NCBI GenBank assembly: GCA_039908535.1
Contig: JAMOAW010000049.1
Span: 1-46,723 of the forward strand
Source: JAMOAW01 sp039908535
GTDB lineage: Bacteria; Pseudomonadota; Magnetococcia; Magnetococcales; JADFZT01
Length of the DNA: 46,723 bases
Reading direction: 5' to 3'
Positions within the stretch are counted from its first letter, which is position 1, and every line of letters starts with the position of its first letter. Shown here in pieces: positions 32,556 through 41,274 of this stretch. The notes beneath the pieces are model-generated. The model was not told the DNA's origin, did not search any database, and saw only the letters and a list, made by a program, of their open reading frames with translations. A program made the position numbers and the translations under genes.

Positions 32556-33692
32556 CTACCTGAGAGCGTAAATATCCTCTAGCAGAGCTTTGAAGAGAGT
32601 TGATAGTCGGTGGGGATCCTCTACAGGGCACCCTTCGTCGGTTTTATGAATCCCCTGAGCCACCAGACCAAATTCCACGGTCTGGTGGCAATAGCGTTCT
32701 ATAAAACGAGCATCAGAAGTTCCCCCTCCTGTAGATAATTGCGGAGTACACCCGAAGTTTTGTTCGATCACCCGTATCAACGCGGCCAGTAGTTCTCCTT
32801 GTTCTGAGATAAAAGGTAGCCCAGAGACGGTCATGGTCAATTCATACGGTATTTGGCTTTGATCCAAAACCGAACGGATTTTTTGTTCCAAAGAGTCGGG
32901 GGTGTGGCAGGTGTTGAAGCGAATATTAAAAATGGCCTGGAGCGAGGCTGGAATGACATTGCTCAAACCACCGCTCGCAACACCAGTAAATTGCAGACTG
33001 GAGGGTTGAAAATGGGAATCCCCCTGGTCCAGTTCTAGGCGGGCAATCTCCAGCAGGGGGACAAAGCCAAGATGGATGGGATTTTTGGCTAAATGGGGAT
33101 AGGCAGCATGGCCTTGCATGCCGTGCAAGACAATTTGGCCATTGATCGACCCTCGTCGGCCAATTTTGATACAGTCGCCAAGGTAGAGTTGGCAACTGGG
33201 CTCCCCAACCAAGCAATAATCAATTTTTTCGCCGTTTTCTTCCATCCATTGCAACACCTTTTGGGTGCCGTCAATGGCTTCGGCCTCTTCATCGCCGGTG
33301 ATGAGAAAAGAGAGGCTGTGGTGCTTGGGAAAATGGGGATGGTCAGCAAGAAAACGTTGTGCGGCTGTGATCATCGCCGCCACCCCCCCCTTCATGTCGC
33401 TGGCTCCACGTCCTATGAGTACCCCATCGGTCACCTGTGCGGCAAAAGGGGGTGTCTGCCAAAGGGCTGGGTCCCCAGAGGGGACGACATCGGTATGACC
33501 AGCAAAGCAAAAATGGGTTCCCTGCTGGCCAATGCGGGCATAAAGATTCTCTACTTTTCCAAATTTAAGCCGTGTTATCCGAAAACCCCACTTAGAAAGC
33601 TCACGGGCAATGATCTCTTGGCAACCATGATCTTGTGGTGTAACCGAGGGGATGCGGATGAGTTCCTGGGTGAGGGCAAGGGTCGGGTCCAC
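32556..33692 (-). CDS. dapE: Succinyl-diaminopimelate desuccinylase
   Basis: 378 residues if started at the GTG at 33692, four bases after the dapD stop, giving the normal DapE N-terminus (xDPTLALTQELIRIPSVTPQD). A longer frame starts at ATG 33749 inside dapD. Di-zinc M20 peptidase motifs are present: FAGHTDVVP (H66, D68), GRGASDMKGG, the catalytic Glu pair TGDEEAEA, CLVGEPS, a dimerisation domain with GHAAYPH, and the C-terminal TGGGTSDARF and HKTDE. It removes succinate from N-succinyl-LL-DAP in the lysine and peptidoglycan pathway. Confidence 0.93.
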   Translation of the reverse strand: MDPTLALTQELIRIPSVTPQDHGCQEIIARELSKWGFRITRLKFGKVENLYARIGQQGTHFCFAGHTDVVPSGDPALWQTPPFAAQVTDGVLIGRGASDMKGGVAAMITAAQRFLADHPHFPKHHSLSFLITGDEEAEAIDGTQKVLQWMEENGEKIDYCLVGEPSCQLYLGDCIKIGRRGSINGQIVLHGMQGHAAYPHLAKNPIHLGFVPLLEIARLELDQGDSHFQPSSLQFTGVASGGLSNVIPASLQAIFNIRFNTCHTPDSLEQKIRSVLDQSQIPYELTMTVSGLPFISEQGELLAALIRVIEQNFGCTPQLSTGGGTSDARFIERYCHQTVEFGLVAQGIHKTDEGCPVEDPHRLSTLFKALLEDIYALR

Positions 33693-33696
33693 GTGG

Positions 33697-34548
33697 TTAA
33701 AATTCCCGTAAAAGTTCGTTGATGGCGGTTTTGGCGCGGGTCTGGGCATCCACTGTTTTGACGATTACGCAGCAATAAAGATTGGGACCGGGTCTGCCAT
33801 CGGGCAAGGGTTTGCCAGGGGTGGTACCGGGAACGACAACGGAGTAGGGGGGGACGTACCCTTTGAGAATTTCGCCTGTTTCCCGGTTGATGAGTGGGGT
33901 AGAGCGGCCCAGATAAACCCCCATGGACAAAACCGAACCCCGTCCCACCACCACGCCTTCGGCCACTTCGGCCCGTGCGCCAATAAAACAGTCGTCTTCA
34001 ATGATCACTGGATTGGCCTGGAGGGGTTCGAGAACGCCTCCAATGCCAGTTCCGCCAGAGAGATGGACGTTGCGACCGATTTGGGCGCAAGAGCCAACAG
34101 TGGCCCAAGTGTCAACCATGGTGCCAGAATCGACATAGGCTCCAATATTGACATATGACGGCATTAAAACCGCCCCAGAGGCAATAAAACTTCCTTTGCG
34201 TACTGTGGCTTGTGGTACCACTCTGCACCCGGCTTGTCGAAATTTTGCTTCATCCCAGCCTGCAAATTTAAGGGGAATTTTGTCAAAATAGGTGGTCGTG
34301 CCATCAATCATGAGTTGGTTGTCATGGAGTTTAAAAAAGAGCAAAACCGCCTTTTTAATCCATTCGTTGACCACCCAGCCATGTATGGCCTCAGGGGCAT
34401 CGGGATTGGCTTGTGCCACTCGAATTTCCCCTGCGTCGAGGGCTTCGATGGTGGCGAGAACCGCTTTGCGAATTTTGCCCTTGGTGCTTTTGTTGATCTC
34501 GGACCGATTTTCCCAGGCTTCGTTGATGATGTCTTTTAATTGGAGCAT
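33697..34548 (-). CDS. dapD: Tetrahydrodipicolinate N-succinyltransferase
   Basis: 283 residues. The left-handed beta-helix hexapeptide repeats are visible from about residue 100 (VNIGAYVDSGTMVDTWATVGSCAQIG), with GGTGIGGVLEPLQANPVIIEDDCFIGARAEV following. DapD transfers succinyl from succinyl-CoA to tetrahydrodipicolinate. AGGGA lies upstream of the ATG, and dapE follows within a few bases. The upstream dapC is separated by two repeat elements (34613-35014), which may have split an original dapCDE operon. Confidence 0.95.
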   Translation of the reverse strand: MLQLKDIINEAWENRSEINKSTKGKIRKAVLATIEALDAGEIRVAQANPDAPEAIHGWVVNEWIKKAVLLFFKLHDNQLMIDGTTTYFDKIPLKFAGWDEAKFRQAGCRVVPQATVRKGSFIASGAVLMPSYVNIGAYVDSGTMVDTWATVGSCAQIGRNVHLSGGTGIGGVLEPLQANPVIIEDDCFIGARAEVAEGVVVGRGSVLSMGVYLGRSTPLINRETGEILKGYVPPYSVVVPGTTPGKPLPDGRPGPNLYCCVIVKTVDAQTRAKTAINELLREF

Positions 34549-34612
34549 GATTTTTCCCTGACTCGTTGAGTATGATATGGATTCTATTTTGTATAGGAAT
34601 AGATTAAACCTT

Positions 34613-34700
34613 TAGGATGCCCTTTTGGTAAAAAATTAAAATCAAAACCCTGGGGGATGAATCCCCCAGCCCCCCCCCCAAGGTCTTGATTTTTATTTTT
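34613..34700. repeat. Inverted palindromic repeat block upstream of dapD
   Basis: A decayed mini-hairpin (34619-34629, from ATGCCCTTTTGGT) is followed by hairpin 34650-34669 (arms CTGGGGGAT and ATCCCCCAG around GA) and GGTCTTGATTTTTATTTTTTC. Orientation is opposite to that at 5799. Part of the 479-base gene-free stretch 34549-35027; the rest of that stretch, apart from the element at 34797, is AT-rich and featureless. Confidence 0.7.
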
Positions 34701-34796
34701 TCGATACATCAAGATTTTCAGTATATCGATTTATTTCTCAAAGGAAAGCTTTTTGCTTATTTGTAATATGAGTTTGCCCTTTTTTTCGTTTGGCAT

Positions 34797-35014
34797 GGTA
34801 CCACCACACTTAACCGTGGTCGTCTGTTTCTTGGTTTTATTATTTAAAAAAAAAAGGGGTCTGGGGGATTGCCCCCAGGGTTTTGATTTTGCTTTTGATC
34901 TCGGTTTTGCTTCCTTCAAAAAGCAGGGGGATTGGGGGATGCAATCCCCCAAGGTCTTGATTTTGCTTTTTGTTCCGGCACTCGTTCATCGTCCACACTT
35001 AAATGTGGTGGTAC
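34797..35014. mobile_element. MITE-like element, 218 bp, between dapC and dapD
   Basis: Left terminal repeat GGTACCACCACACTTAACC; right terminal repeat, reading GGTACCACCACATTTAAG on the other strand except for the outermost base. Both match the element at 23646-23798 nearly perfectly. The interior has two hairpins (34861-34878 and 34932-34952), so this is a longer form of the same element with one extra module. There is no coding capacity. The right end lies 13 bases from the dapC stop. Nearly identical sequence in two unrelated loci implies recent movement or gene conversion. Confidence 0.85.
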
Positions 35015-35027
35015 GAGATGTCACATA

Positions 35028-36221
35028 TTAAAAATGGCGAACAAATTCAGCGATTCTCTGCATGGCCTCGCGGTTTTCTGTAAGGGGAGCGACGAGGGCG
35101 ATGCGGACGAAGTGTGTTCCGGGGTTTTCTGAATCATTATCTGGTCGGGCCAGATAGGCTCCTGGTAACACTTTGACGTTTTGGTTTCTAAAGAGTTCTT
35201 TGGCAAAGATTTCTCCCGTGCTTGGGACGGGCAACCAGAGATAAAATCCCGCATCGGGTTTGGGGCAGGGCAGATGTGGGGTAAGAATTTCTAGGGCTTC
35301 GTTAATTTTTTGGCGATAAAGAGCACGGTTTTCCTCGACATGGGTTTCGTCTTTCCAGGCGGCACAGGCGGCGCGTTGTATAAAGGGAGGGGTGGCGCAA
35401 CCGGTATAGGTGCGCAGTTGAAAATAGATGGCCAACAACTCTGGATCGCCAGCCACAAAACCACTCCGCGCCCCCGGCATATTGGAACGCTTGGAAAGAG
35501 AATTGAAGACCAAACAGCGAGAAAAATCTTTTAATCCCAATTCAAATGCCGCTTGCAAAAGTCCAGGTGGCGGTGAATCTTGCCAAATTTCTGAATAACA
35601 TTCGTCCGAGGCCAAGATAAAATTGTGTTCATGAGCCAGATGGATCCATTTTTTTAAATAATCCAGGGGTAACACGGTACCAGTCGGATTGGATGGGGTG
35701 CAAAGATAGGCCAATTGCACCCGATTCAGGGTATCGGTAGAGAGGGTGTGGTATTCTGGTAAAAAGCCATTTTTTGCCAGACAATCGACCCGCACAGGGT
35801 GCGCCCCCACCATCCAGGTGGCCCCTTCATAAATTTGATAAAAGGGGTTGGGCATCAAGACCAAAGGATCATTTTTTGTGTGATCCACTAAGGCTTGGGT
35901 GATGGAAAAAAGGGCCTCCCGTGTCCCATTGACCGGTAAAACATGACGTTCGGCCTCCACAAGGCCCGGCGGGAGTTGATAACGGTTGGTAAGCCAATCC
36001 ACAATGGCTTGACGAAGCTCGATATATCCTTTGGTTGTCGGATATTGACCAATACCATGGAGGCTATTGGCCATGGTTTGGCGAATAAATTCTGGTACCG
36101 GATGTTTGGGTTCGCCAATGGAAAGATCTAGGCAAGGGGTCTTGAGGGGCACAATCCCCTCAAGTAAGCCAGAGAACTTTTCAAATGGATAGGCGTGCAG
36201 TCGCTTTAAATATTGGTTCAT
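35028..36221 (-). CDS. dapC: Succinyldiaminopimelate aminotransferase (DapC-type)
   Basis: 397 residues, a class I/II PLP aminotransferase: SIGEPKHPVP, NGTREALFS, LCTPSNPTGT, SDECYSEIW, the PLP lysine in SLSKRSNMPGARSGF, and C-terminal HFVRIALVAPL. Similarity in this form and genomic context (dapD and dapE downstream) support N-succinyl-2-amino-6-ketopimelate transamination. The ATG overlaps the stop of the upstream M14 peptidase gene (ATGA), so the two are translationally coupled. It could also act on acetylornithine-type substrates, as ArgD can. Confidence 0.87.
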   Translation of the reverse strand: MNQYLKRLHAYPFEKFSGLLEGIVPLKTPCLDLSIGEPKHPVPEFIRQTMANSLHGIGQYPTTKGYIELRQAIVDWLTNRYQLPPGLVEAERHVLPVNGTREALFSITQALVDHTKNDPLVLMPNPFYQIYEGATWMVGAHPVRVDCLAKNGFLPEYHTLSTDTLNRVQLAYLCTPSNPTGTVLPLDYLKKWIHLAHEHNFILASDECYSEIWQDSPPPGLLQAAFELGLKDFSRCLVFNSLSKRSNMPGARSGFVAGDPELLAIYFQLRTYTGCATPPFIQRAACAAWKDETHVEENRALYRQKINEALEILTPHLPCPKPDAGFYLWLPVPSTGEIFAKELFRNQNVKVLPGAYLARPDNDSENPGTHFVRIALVAPLTENREAMQRIAEFVRHF

Positions 36222-37300
36222 GGTTTTTTAGGTGCTTTGGGTTGTGGAAGGGCGTAAATGGGTTGGCTTAGAGATCGGTTTGGATAGATGTCTGGGTCAA
36301 AAATATTATTGGTCAGCCAACGGATGAGGTCCATCCACATGGAGGCGATTTCGTTTTCTGATGGCATGATCCCAGCATAAGATAACTCAATGGTGATGAT
36401 CGGAATGCGTTTTTCTACGCCGGCATAACGCCCAAGTGAACCGGGATAGGTGCCCATGGGGGATAAATTGAGGTGTCCTAAGTGTTGCGGTGGATCGGGT
36501 CTTTCGCCATCATAATCCAAAATACCGTAAGGGGCATGGACCGAAATAATGGCATGAGGTTTAAATTGGTTGATCTCATCCTCGACCCAATGGGATTCTG
36601 GTTCACTCAGGGGAGCTGGGCCTGGGAAACGCCGTGGGTCGCTTTTGGTGCGATTGATCCAATAATCACGACTGTCGGACAGCCAGTTGGTTGTCGGAAA
36701 ATTGCGGTTGAGATCTACCCCGTGGGCGTTTGTTCGTTGTGACTTGGTACGAAAGAGACCGTCTGGATTGACCAGGGGGGCAACGTGCCAATGGAAAAGG
36801 CCGGAGTGATGTTGGTTTAAGGTTTGCATCCAATTAAAAACAATGCCAATAGAGGAGAATTCGTCGCCATGAATGCCTCCCATCAAAAGAACACGCGCTT
36901 GAGGAGAACGTTTGGGGGAGGGGGGATACTCTTTGATCGCAATGGGGTGGCCTTCAACGGAAATCGCCCCCGTCGGAGACATCTTTTGATCTTGACACGA
37001 TTGCGTGCTGACGCTGGCGAGTTTGCCGCTAATTTTTAGGCAGAGCTCGTTTATAAGAGAAAAATTGTTCGTCTGCTGAGGTAGAGTATCAGGTTTTGGT
37101 GTTGATCCTGTCGGAGTATTGACGATTTGGCGCGGGGCAGGGGTCGGGACTGTGAACTCTTTGGCGTGTTTGGCGGCGGCTTCCTCAATGATTGCTTGGG
37201 CAGCGGCGTCGACACTTAAAAGGGGGCCGGGCGCAGGGTCAGCTAAAATAGGTGTCTGAATAAATTGAAAAATGAATAACAGGAGTAAAATATATTTCAT
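36218..37300 (-). CDS. Secreted M14 zinc carboxypeptidase (MpaA-like)
   Basis: 360 residues from the ATG at 37300, giving a clean signal peptide (MKYILLLLFIFQFIQTPILA); an ATG at 37324 adds eight residues. A Pro/Thr-rich linker (about 35-95) precedes the M14 domain: zinc motif GGIHGDEFSS (HxxE), NPDGLF, DLNRNFPT (substrate Asn-Arg), third zinc His in SVHAPYGILDYDGE, and catalytic Glu in ITIELSYAG. MpaA enzymes cut the gamma-D-Glu-mDAP bond of murein peptides. Coupling to dapC suggests linked DAP recycling and synthesis. The signal peptide would place this one in the periplasm, unlike cytoplasmic E. coli MpaA. Confidence 0.82.
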   Translation of the reverse strand: MKYILLLLFIFQFIQTPILADPAPGPLLSVDAAAQAIIEEAAAKHAKEFTVPTPAPRQIVNTPTGSTPKPDTLPQQTNNFSLINELCLKISGKLASVSTQSCQDQKMSPTGAISVEGHPIAIKEYPPSPKRSPQARVLLMGGIHGDEFSSIGIVFNWMQTLNQHHSGLFHWHVAPLVNPDGLFRTKSQRTNAHGVDLNRNFPTTNWLSDSRDYWINRTKSDPRRFPGPAPLSEPESHWVEDEINQFKPHAIISVHAPYGILDYDGERPDPPQHLGHLNLSPMGTYPGSLGRYAGVEKRIPIITIELSYAGIMPSENEIASMWMDLIRWLTNNIFDPDIYPNRSLSQPIYALPQPKAPKKP

Positions 37301-37671
37301 GTTTGTTTTGATAAAAATTGGCATATCGATTGATTGGTATAAAATTTGCTCGCGTTCATATCATCCAATGTTTTTATTGGGATCAAAAAAAGATTCACAT
37401 TTAGAAACGATGTGATATTATTGGTGCGTTCCTCTTTTGTACTTTATTTGGAGCCAATTCGTCAAAGAGGAACTTTTTATGCTTCGCAATTGAGGTCTTA
37501 GCGGGTGCGTTTTGTTTACTAGTTTTTTTGGCGATGAGATTGCTGTAAATGTTTTTTTAAATACTTATTTTTTAAAAATAGCTAGATTTTTATGGGATGG
37601 TGATGCTACTCTGAATTTTTAATCAGCAAGAAATTTGGTGGGGCTTTTTTTTGGACAAGTGGGTAATCATA
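37301..37671. other. Gene-free divergent region with a long inverted repeat
   Basis: 371 AT-rich bases between divergent peptidase genes. An inverted repeat has perfect 10-base arms (37428-37437 GTTCCTCTTT; 37464-37473 AAAGAGGAAC), a 26-base loop and a following T-tract, so it might be a terminator or attenuator for a short transcript. No G-rich repeat is present. Nothing else was recognised. Confidence 0.45.
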
Positions 37672-38532
37672 ATGAATAGACGGGATTTTTTGAAGGCTGT
37701 TGGTGTTGGGGTAGTCGCAAGCGGCGTGCGTCCGTCCGATCTGTGGGCGGGTTATGGAAAAAGTTCCTCCCCTGATGCTTCGAATTCAGCTCCAAAATTT
37801 CGTGATGAGGATTTGGATAATTATTTAAGCAAAATTCGTGATTTTGATCGTGATTATCCAAACGATACCCAACTGGATGAAAAGCGGTATCGACTTCTTA
37901 AAAGCACTTTGAATCGTTTTTTGGCGATCCAAAAAAGAATCGGACATGCGGGTTTTCATCTGCTTGATTTTGATGATGCCTTAAAATTGGCGCGTAATAA
38001 CGCTAATATCGGGGCCTTTACATCTGAAGAGCTTGATTTTTTAGAGAATATTTTTTATGAAACGGCCTCTGAATATGGATTTTTGGGGGATAAACCTATG
38101 AAGAATCTCACCGATCGTATTCCCTTGCGAGAGGTGATCAAAATTCCTTCAACGGGTAATTTTTTGTATAAAGGGTTGCCTCTTAAGACCTATTTGCAGG
38201 TTAAAAAGGCATTGGGTGACAAAGTTATTTTGACATCTGGTGTGCGTGGTGTCAGCAAACAGTTTTTATTGTTTTTAAATAAGGCGAATGAAAGTCAAGG
38301 CAACCTTTCCCGTGCTTCCCGTTCGTTGGCTCCTCCTGGATACTCATATCACGGTATCAGCGATTTTGACGTGGGTCAAAAAGATTTTGGAGCGGCCAAT
38401 TTTACCGCCCGTTTTGTCACAACAGAGGTGTATCAACGTTTGGTTGAGTTGGGATTTTTGCAATTGCGTTATCCCCGTGACAACTTGTTGGGGGTTCGTT
38501 TTGAACCTTGGCATATCAAGGTCAACACATAA
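37672..38532 (+). CDS. Tat-exported M15 D,D-carboxypeptidase (VanY-like)
   Basis: 286 residues from the ATG of MNRRDFLKAVGVGVVASG, a twin-arginine signal (RRDFLK plus hydrophobic stretch); the frame extends seven codons upstream. The M15B-type motifs are near the C-terminus: YSYHGISDFDVG (zinc His and Asp) and FEPWHIKV (catalytic Glu, zinc His), with SGVRGVSKQ before them. Such enzymes trim the terminal D-Ala from peptidoglycan stems. Export folded by Tat fits a zinc enzyme. Residues 45-140 form a helical domain I do not recognise. Confidence 0.82.
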   Translation: MNRRDFLKAVGVGVVASGVRPSDLWAGYGKSSSPDASNSAPKFRDEDLDNYLSKIRDFDRDYPNDTQLDEKRYRLLKSTLNRFLAIQKRIGHAGFHLLDFDDALKLARNNANIGAFTSEELDFLENIFYETASEYGFLGDKPMKNLTDRIPLREVIKIPSTGNFLYKGLPLKTYLQVKKALGDKVILTSGVRGVSKQFLLFLNKANESQGNLSRASRSLAPPGYSYHGISDFDVGQKDFGAANFTARFVTTEVYQRLVELGFLQLRYPRDNLLGVRFEPWHIKVNT

Positions 38533-38577
38533 TTTCGTGCCTTTGCCGAAAATAGATGCGGGTTTAAGGTTGGGAAT

Positions 38578-39075
38578 GTGTCTGTTTGGATCGGTATAGG
38601 GGCCAATCAGGGGGATGCTGTGGGCTATTGTCGGCAGGGGTTGGCATGGCTTGCTCAACATCCCGATTTGGTTTTACTTTCTCACTCTTCTTTTTATCGT
38701 ACCCAGCCTGTGGGACCGATTAAAGATCAACCGTGGTTTATCAATCTGGTGTGTCGTCTGGCCTGTCGTTTGGAACCAATTGAGTTATTGGAACTTTTGC
38801 AAACATTTGAACGTCGGGCGGGACGTAATCGAACGGTGCAGATTCCTTGGGGGCCGCGGCCATTGGATTTGGATTTGCTTTTTTTTCATCAGCGCATTAT
38901 TCAGGCTCCAAATCTGAAAATTCCTCATCCTTTCTTACATTTACGTCGGTTTGTCTTGCGTCCTCTGTGTGATCTTGACGTTGGAATGCCCCATCCCATA
39001 TTAGATAAAACAGTTGACATGCTTTTGAAGGAAGTTGATGATTCGCAAGTTGTTGAGCTGATTCCTGGGACATGA
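38578..39075 (+). CDS. folK: 2-amino-4-hydroxy-6-hydroxymethyldihydropteridine pyrophosphokinase
   Basis: 165 residues from a GTG at 38578. The HPPK pattern is clear: IGIGANQGD, SSFYRTQPVGPIKDQPWFINLV, FERRAGRNR and the signature WGPRPLDLDLLFF (metal-binding DxD), then PHPFLHLRRFVLRPL. It pyrophosphorylates the pterin precursor in folate synthesis. It starts the folK-panBCD cluster, with 30 bases to panB. FolK next to the pan genes is a common arrangement, and PanB uses a folate cofactor. Confidence 0.94.
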   Translation: MSVWIGIGANQGDAVGYCRQGLAWLAQHPDLVLLSHSSFYRTQPVGPIKDQPWFINLVCRLACRLEPIELLELLQTFERRAGRNRTVQIPWGPRPLDLDLLFFHQRIIQAPNLKIPHPFLHLRRFVLRPLCDLDVGMPHPILDKTVDMLLKEVDDSQVVELIPGT

Positions 39076-39105
39076 CAGGATTTTTTATTTTGGGAGGTGC
39101 CACGG

Positions 39106-39942
39106 ATGACGACGCATTTGACTATTCCTGATTTTGCAGTTATGAAGCGAGAACGGCAGAAGATCGTTTCTGTGACGGCTTATGATTATACGTTTGCCGC
39201 GCTTCTGGATCAGGCAGGCGTGGATCTCTTGCTGGTAGGTGACTCTTTGGGCATGGTGATTCAGGGGCAAGAGAATACCCTGTCGGTCACTTTGGAGGAG
39301 ATGATCTACCACACCCGTGCGGTTGTTCGGGGTGCCAAACGGGCTTTAGTGGTGTGTGATCTGCCGTTTGGCTCTTTTCAGTGTGGACCTGAGGCGGCCA
39401 TGCGTTCAGCGGTTCGGGCGATGAAAGAGAGCGGTTGTCAGGCTGTCAAGCTGGAAGGTGGATTGCATCTGGTCGAAACAATTGATTTTTTGGTTCGTCG
39501 TGGTATTCCGGTGGTAGGGCATGTTGGTCTGACTCCGCAGTCTGTCCATCAGTTTGGCGGGTTTAAGGTGCGTGGTCGCGGGGCAGAGGGGGAGGGTATT
39601 TTTCAAGATGCCCGTGCCGTGACCGAGGCGGGGGCATCCATGATCATTTTGGAGGGGATCCCTTCGGATTTGGCGCAACGGATTACCCTGGCGGTGGGGA
39701 TTCCGACTATTGGGATCGGCGCGGGGGCCGGGTGTGATGGTCAGGTTTTGGTACTTTATGATTTACTTGGGTTATACGATACCATTCGCCCGAAGTTTGT
39801 GAAACATTATTTAGAGGGGGGAACCTTAGTGGGTCAGGCGGTGGGGCAATTTATTCGCGAGGTGCGGGCGGGAAATTTCCCCGGGGCTGAACATGAATTT
39901 GCCAATACGGTGCGCAAGGCGCGCAAGGAGCATTTAGAGTGA
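39106..39942 (+). CDS. panB: 3-methyl-2-oxobutanoate hydroxymethyltransferase
   Basis: 278 residues from the ATG at 39106, since GGGAGG lies about nine bases upstream; a GTG at 39097 is too close to that site. PanB motifs: VSVTAYDYTFAALLDQAG, LLVGDSLGMV (metal Asp), PFGSFQ, AVKLEGG, HVGLTPQSVHQFGGFKVRGR, and IPTIGIGAGAGCDGQVLV. It makes ketopantoate from alpha-ketoisovalerate and methylene-THF. The stop overlaps the GTG of panC. Confidence 0.96.
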   Translation: MTTHLTIPDFAVMKRERQKIVSVTAYDYTFAALLDQAGVDLLLVGDSLGMVIQGQENTLSVTLEEMIYHTRAVVRGAKRALVVCDLPFGSFQCGPEAAMRSAVRAMKESGCQAVKLEGGLHLVETIDFLVRRGIPVVGHVGLTPQSVHQFGGFKVRGRGAEGEGIFQDARAVTEAGASMIILEGIPSDLAQRITLAVGIPTIGIGAGAGCDGQVLVLYDLLGLYDTIRPKFVKHYLEGGTLVGQAVGQFIREVRAGNFPGAEHEFANTVRKARKEHLE

Positions 39943-40793
39943 CGGTCGCGGTTATTGAGGGGCGTTTAGAACTGGATGCTTGGCGTCAAGAGTCTCAACG
40001 TCAGGGGTGGACGGTCGGTTTTGTCCCTACCATGGGGGGGTTGCATGAAGGACATTTGACTTTGGTAGATCGGGCACGCCACCGTTATGATAAAGTGGTG
40101 GTCTCTATTTTTGTCAATCCAACGCAGTTTGCCCCAGGTGAAGATTATTTGGCTTATCCCAGGGAGTTGGAAAAAGATCGTCATTTGTTGGACCAGAGCG
40201 GGTGTGACCTTCTTTTTTGTCCAGAGGTTTCATTGATTTATCCTCATGGGCATACGACATGCGTGGAAGTCGGACCTTTGGGGAGTGATTTGTGTGGGGC
40301 GAGCCGTCCTGGTCATTTTCGTGGGGTGGCGACGGTGGTGGCTATTTTGTTAAATTTGGTTCGTCCCCATGGGTTGTTTTTGGGATTGAAGGATTATCAA
40401 CAGTATATACTTTTGAGCCAGATGGTTCGGGATTTGGCGATGCCGGTGGTGGTAGAGGGGGTTGCGACGGTGCGTGAGGAGAATGGTTTGGCGTTGTCAA
40501 GCCGTAATCGTTATCTCACGTCGGCCCAACGTGAGCAGGCCACAGCACTCTATCAGGCTATGTTGACTGCACAAAAATTGCTGCGTTTGGGGGAGCAACA
40601 ACCGGTTCTATTGGAGCAATCTGCACGGGAAGTATTGCATCAAGCAGGAATTCACCATATAGACTATGTGGCAGTGCGCCAAGCGGGTACCTTGGAAAGG
40701 ATTGTGCAGATAGAAGCCGATCCGATTATACTGATCGCTGTCCGAGTTGGAAAGGCGCGATTGATCGATAATATGCTTTTGACACGGCAATAA
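39939..40793 (+). CDS. panC: Pantothenate synthetase
   Basis: 284 residues from a GTG overlapping the panB stop (GTGA). The ATP-binding VPTMGGLHEGH, FVNPTQF, RPGHFRGVATVV and LSSRNRYL motifs are intact. The loop usually reading FGEKDYQQ reads LGLKDYQQ; K, D and Q are kept while the usually conserved Glu is Leu. The enzyme condenses pantoate and beta-alanine with ATP. It lies between panB and panD, giving the full pantothenate branch. Confidence 0.95.
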   Translation: MTVAVIEGRLELDAWRQESQRQGWTVGFVPTMGGLHEGHLTLVDRARHRYDKVVVSIFVNPTQFAPGEDYLAYPRELEKDRHLLDQSGCDLLFCPEVSLIYPHGHTTCVEVGPLGSDLCGASRPGHFRGVATVVAILLNLVRPHGLFLGLKDYQQYILLSQMVRDLAMPVVVEGVATVREENGLALSSRNRYLTSAQREQATALYQAMLTAQKLLRLGEQQPVLLEQSAREVLHQAGIHHIDYVAVRQAGTLERIVQIEADPIILIAVRVGKARLIDNMLLTRQ

Positions 40794-40811
40794 ATGGAGT
40801 AGAATGGGCGA

Positions 40812-41192
40812 ATGGAACTGAAAATGTTAAAATGCAAAATCCATCGTGCCAGGGTCACCCAGACCCATATTGAGTACGAAGGATCCTGTGCCATAGATGA
40901 AAATTTGATGGACGCCGCAGGTTTGCGTGAATTCGAGCAGATTCATCTTTGGAACGTGAACAATGGGGAGAGGTTTGTTACCTATGCCATCCGGGGAGAG
41001 CGTGGCAGCGGGGTGATTTCGGTTAACGGGGCTGCGGCGCATAAAGCGGCACAAAACGATATTGTGATTATCGCGGCTTTTGTGCAACTGTCCGAGAGTG
41101 AAGCTGAACATTTTGCGCCACGGTTGGTCTATGTAGATGAAGCCAATCGTATGACGCGAATTGGAAATTCGATACCAGCTCAAGGGGTTTAA
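40812..41192 (+). CDS. panD: Aspartate 1-decarboxylase
   Basis: 126 residues. The self-cleavage site G24-S25 in YEGSCAID generates the pyruvoyl cofactor. K9 and the following basic motif (LKCKIHRARVTQ), ATYAIRG-like VTYAIRGERGSG, SVNGAAAHKA and DIVIIAAF match PanD. It forms beta-alanine from aspartate for the adjacent PanC. The four-residue extension before MLKCKIHR matches the E. coli start; an ATG at 40824 would be the alternative. Confidence 0.95.
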   Translation: MELKMLKCKIHRARVTQTHIEYEGSCAIDENLMDAAGLREFEQIHLWNVNNGERFVTYAIRGERGSGVISVNGAAAHKAAQNDIVIIAAFVQLSESEAEHFAPRLVYVDEANRMTRIGNSIPAQGV

Positions 41193-41274
41193 AAAATGTT
41201 TATGTATACTCTCTTCTTCTGTATTGTAAAGAGGATCTGAGTGTTGTTAATTTTATACCGACTTTTGAGAAATC

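Noticed and set aside
33093..33722. A 209-codon frame on the plus strand over dapE
   Set aside because: It is a shadow of dapE, which has all its metal-binding motifs on the minus strand. The plus-strand peptide shows no family pattern.
37428..37478. A riboswitch or structured RNA upstream of the M15 gene
   Set aside because: Only one 10-base stem with a long loop is visible and no conserved riboswitch motif is seen, so only a simple inverted repeat is reported.
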